Assembly: GCA_032622095.1 (NCBI GenBank)
Contig: CP136061.1
Coordinates: 18,168,991 to 18,232,990 of the forward strand
Reading direction: 5' to 3'
DNA length: 64,000 bases
From: Siphonodentalium dalli
Taxonomy: Eukaryota > Mollusca > Scaphopoda > Gadilida > Siphonodentaliidae
A model generated the notes under the pieces. It was not told the origin of the DNA. It was given only the letters and a program-made list of their open reading frames with translations, and did no database searches. Made by a program: the position numbers and the translations under genes. This document shows, one piece after another, positions 1 through 64,000 of this stretch (its first letter is position 1; each line of letters begins with the position of its first letter).

Positions 1-253
1 AAAGGGTTAAGTGTTAACTTAACAGTGAATAGAGTTACTGTCCTTGGATTGTGTGAATGGGAGAGGCCGGAAGTGACATAAGGAAACAAGGAAGTGAATG
101 GAGCAAATGGCAGATCTATGGATATGGAAATGTATATAGATATTGAACTGTAACGGAATAACAAGGGGTACTGTGCTGGGTCCATGGAGAGGAGGACCAC
201 GATGAAGTCAAGGGTAAGCTCTCTTACTAACGATACATGTAGAAGAATTCCAA

Positions 254-653
254 TTAACCCTTTACCCAACAAACCGGCCAAAAACGGCCAAATAAAGCTT
301 CAACAGCCTAAAATATCTTCGGTCTGTCTCAATAGAACCATACAAATATGGATATCATTGGAACCGGCTCCTTGACCACATTGTGATAGTTACAGTTATG
401 GCCTGTGCCAATGCATTCTCTTATATATGCGAGTCGACCATAGGTCGCCTCGCATATATAAGAGAATGCATTGGCCTAAAAAAAATCTTTTTTTAACACT
501 TTTTACCATTTTTTCTTACATTCTTTAACAATTTTATAATTTTTAATGTGTTAAGCCAATGCATTCTCTTATATATGCGAGGCGACCTATGGTCGACTCG
601 CATATATAAGAGAATGCATTGGCACAGGGCCCTTCTGTTGGGTAAAGGGTTAA
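254..653. mobile_element. piggyBac-like MITE, type A (ACCCAACA ends)
   Basis: A 400 bp element bounded by TTAA with inverted ends CCCTTTACCCAACA. It carries the double-hairpin cassette (about 397-625): two stems ending in GCCAATGCATTCTCTTATAT, separated by an AT-rich spacer. TTAA sites and CCC termini are typical of piggyBac; it has no coding capacity. Confidence 0.8.
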
Positions 654-1072
654 TACGAGAGAAATATTCAGATAATAATAACCAACCTACTGTATTGTCG
701 ACAATTTGTTGAACTTAAAATCTCATTTCCAAGGGAACTACTGTCTTCTCAATGAGTATTTAGTATAGAAAGGGTTAATAATTATGTCAATTTTTGTGAG
801 GAAGCAGGTATTTATGTGTATAAGATATATTTATCTGAGTTCCTTATTATTCAGCAAGAATGCTAAATATGGAAAATATACTGCATGAGGACTCTGGACT
901 TCACATTTACCACGAATTTAAATGCACAGATTTATAATAAAAGATGTGTGGATACTGTATTACTTATGAAGACGTGGGGACTTCATCTGTGAATTTCTAA
1001 CTAATCTCATAAATATGTAAGAGCCGCAAGTGTTATGAGGACAATGTATTCCTTGATAAACAAACTATTTTC

Positions 1073-1260
1073 TTTTATCTGGCCTAAACACAAGGCCACA
1101 CAAAATTGACTATCTCTTTCTTGGACACTTTTGTTTTCAAAATGGACAGGCAGGCAGGTTTTTATATTTATTTTTTACCTGCAAAATAACCAAGCAGGCT
1201 GGTTTTTATATGTTTACACCCGAATTATAAAAAAAATTATTTTTGGGTGTGAAAGATTAC
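1073..1260. repeat. Dispersed repeat with GCAGGCAGGTTTTTATAT
   Basis: Shares AAGGCCACACAAA, ACAGGCAGGCAGG and TTTATTTTTTACCT with 8528-8720 and, more weakly, 16810-16890. Class unknown. Confidence 0.55.
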
Positions 1261-1514
1261 TTCTCATGATTAATTGTGAATGGAATTTTAATGTTAGTTT
1301 GTTGTAGAACCCAAATACATAGTTTGTACATAGCTTAAGCCATTTAAGCTATTTACTCATTTTCAAAATAGGTTTACTCTATTTTCAATATAGAGTATGT
1401 TAGTGTAATTTGCCCTCATCCCATTCTCAAATTCACTCATTTGTGACATATTAGCTGTTGAATAGAGTAGATGGCGTATACAATGGTACAGTCTCCCTTT
1501 ATTATTATCAGAAA

Positions 1515-1769
1515 CAAGCCTTGAAATAATGTGTCTGTCATTTGCAGAATGAGGTCCCCAGAGGGTGAATTTAGTGATGCTACCCCGCATAGCGGGCTAG
1601 CATCACCAAATTCACCCTCTGGGGGACCTCATTCTGCTTACACCTCAGCAGAATGAGGTTCCCAGAGGGTGAATTTGGTGATGCTAGCCCGCTATGCGGG
1701 GTAGCATCACTAAATTCACCCTCTGGAGACCTCATTCTGCAAATGACAGATACCCTATTTCAAGGCTTG
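1515..1769. mobile_element. hAT-type MITE (CAAGCCTTG ends)
   Basis: 255 bp with inverted ends CAAGCCTTGAAATA and exact 8 bp duplication ATCAGAAA (1507-1514, 1770-1777). Inside are two nested hairpins built from GCAGAATGAGGTCCCCAGAG arms. Located in or just after the Magi 3' UTR. Confidence 0.82.
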
Positions 1770-1836
1770 ATCAGAAATAACAAATGGAAACATTAAATAC
1801 AAGTTGAAATGTGTCTAGGTAAATTTATGTCAGTAC

Positions 1837-1901
1837 AGTGTATCCATCCGTATAGTGTATCCATTAGTATAGTGTATCCATCATTATAGTGTATCCATTG
1901 T
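1837..1901. repeat. Short tandem repeat, about 17 bp
   Basis: Four units of AGTGTATCCATYMGTAT in the probable 3' UTR. Confidence 0.75.
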
Positions 1902-2135
1902 CAAGTGACATGTTGATTTATAATTATTGTTTTCAGTGGGCCATAAAAAGGACTCAGCAGGCCATCTTTTTATGAGGGGGCAAGTGTCTGATAAACAGAA
2001 CATTAATTTCCTTTGGCCTAACAACTCAGCGGTGATACTTTCATCATCTCCCAATTGAGTATTCTGGATATACGGATCAACGGAAATGTTAACGAATAAA
2101 TCACATCTGAATATGATGAGCTATATACAATATTA

Positions 2136-62791
<60,656 letters not shown>

Positions 62792-62872
62792 CTGAAATGT
62801 TTAAAGAAAATTGTTTCATAATTTGTGTACTTGCTCAGTACCAACAGTAGCATGTTTAGCAGTAGCATATAT

Positions 62873-63329
62873 GTGACCCGCCATATCAAATCCAGTCGTA
62901 AGTCGGGATTTTTTTTACCCTGTGCCAATACATTCTCTTATATATGTGAGACGACCATAGGTCGCCTCGCATATATAAGAGAATGCATTGGCCTAACAAT
63001 TTTTTATCATTTTTTTTAAATAAATGTTTCTGACAATTTTTAGGACATAAAATAAAAAACATCCATTACCCTGCAGGGAGCCCCACACATATATAGAAGC
63101 ATATAGAAGAGTGTCGTCTGCTCATGTTTGTCAGGGGGCTCTGTATGGGTGAAATTATAAAATTGCTAAAGAATACAAGAAAATATTATTAAAATTGTAA
63201 AAAATTGTTAGGCCAATGCATTCTCTTATATATGCGAGGCGACCTATGGTTGACTCGCATATATAAGAGAATGCATTGGCACAGGGTAAAAAAATCCCGA
63301 CTTATGACTGGATTTGATATGGCGGGTCA
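62873..63329. mobile_element. Element with TGACCCGCC ends holding the double-hairpin cassette
   Basis: About 50 bp of near-perfect inverted ends starting TGACCCGCCATATCAAATCC, with the same two hairpins inside as in the TTAA elements. A 22 bp segment TAATTTGTGTACTTRYTCAGT follows the right end and recurs at about 62819, before the left end. Confidence 0.7.
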
Positions 63330-63618
63330 TAATTTGTGTACTTATTCAGTGTTCAGATAATAAAATTAATTAACAATCTTGGTTGTTGAACTTATTATCG
63401 GAATATTTCACACCAATGAAAAGGAATCCTTCTGGACTTGCATTATCTATTCTGTCTTTCATATGCTCATATATCGTGAATAACCAGTCAGAGAATTAAT
63501 AGACCATTCCAATGTATAATTTTATAACGTTAAGAGTTTTTCAACAAACATTTTAATATAATAGTAGAAATAACATGAATGAACAACATGCTAAAATCAG
63601 GAAAAAGCCTGCAAGCTT

Positions 63619-63752
63619 GTCGCCATTCATCGGAAAGCTCTCAGTGAGAGCTTTCCGATGAATGGCAACAAACCATATTTCCGACTAAATCCTGAAAAAT
63701 TACCCATAATTCTGCTGTGGTTAAGGAGTTGATTATTTAGGGTATTACTGTA
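63619..63752. mobile_element. Foldback MITE, left-truncated
   Basis: Central hairpin and full right arm ending TTTAGGGTATTACTG; most of the left arm is absent. Confidence 0.72.
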
Positions 63753-64000
63753 CATCGCCATTAACTGGATATAGGACCAGTTTGAGATAACCATGTCAAC
63801 CATTTCTATACTAAATAGATTCTCCCAATCAGTTATGAAAGTATACATTTGATTGGTCTATTATTCAACCAGAGGGATGTTCAGGTGATATAAGCAGACA
63901 ACAGATAATAGAAAGTGCAGAAGAAATCCTATTAATTGCAGGGAAATGTTCAGATAAGGCCATGCAAATTAAATTTTCCATTTCTCAGGACCGCACACCA

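Larger units (their letters stand above)
1498..2135 (-). other. Probable Magi 3' UTR
   Basis: Sequence after the TGA stop. The first clear AATAAA on the minus strand before the 1515-1769 MITE sequence ends is at 1503-1498, so the 3' UTR could run through the MITE to there. The exact poly(A) site is not determined. A short tandem repeat (1837-1901) lies within it. Confidence 0.35.

Noticed and set aside
1-10. AAAGGGTTAA at the window edge, possibly the right end of another TTAA element
   Set aside because: Only ten bases are visible, so the element cannot be confirmed.

Overview
This is a eukaryotic, animal window holding one large split gene and a very dense set of transposon-derived DNA. 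The gene is on the minus strand and encodes a MAGI-type scaffold protein (membrane-associated guanylate kinase, WW and PDZ domains, inverted orientation). Fourteen coding exons can be placed with GT/AG splice sites, and the reading phases agree at every junction, from 62791 down to a stop codon at 2136-2138. They encode about 979 C-terminal residues: the second half of PDZ1, all of PDZ2, PDZ3, PDZ4 and PDZ5, the linkers, and the C-terminus. The upstream exons (N-terminal PDZ0, guanylate kinase-like domain, WW domains, start of PDZ1) must lie to the right of the window. No second gene was recognised.

The host is most likely a mollusc, probably a bivalve. The base composition is AT-rich, the introns are long (up to about 11.5 kb), and the repeats resemble those common in bivalve genomes. 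The species was not identified.

Layout in + coordinates: 1-2135 is the 3' flank and probable 3' UTR with a piggyBac-like MITE and a hAT-type MITE. 2136-5862 holds the C-terminal exon and the two PDZ5 exons, separated by a 1.06 kb hAT element and tandem repeats. 8393-10847 holds three small linker exons. 16570-26262 holds the PDZ4 exons and the second PDZ3 exon. 35384-36393 is a 1010 bp exon with a low-complexity TP-rich linker and the start of PDZ3. 43766-43843 is a symmetric 78 nt exon. 50145-50595 holds two short linker exons, one with a duplicated splice donor. 53900-57120 is a three-copy local duplication; each copy carries a possible alternative first exon. 62156-62791 is the PDZ1/PDZ2 exon.

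The introns carry at least six recognisable groups of non-autonomous DNA transposons. These are TTAA-flanked piggyBac-like MITEs with three kinds of ends (TIRs starting CCCTTT); hAT-type elements with exact 8 bp target duplications (four of 0.9-1.1 kb plus many 240-400 bp MITEs); TA-flanked near-perfect foldbacks of about 215 bp; TWA-flanked Harbinger-like elements; and two elements with TGACCC ends flanked by unusually long direct repeats. The most striking pattern is that one double-hairpin cassette recurs inside elements with quite different ends. A 1.47 kb, 58-unit minisatellite of 25 bp units lies at 29768-31233. Family assignments rest on termini and target duplications only, since no transposase gene was seen.
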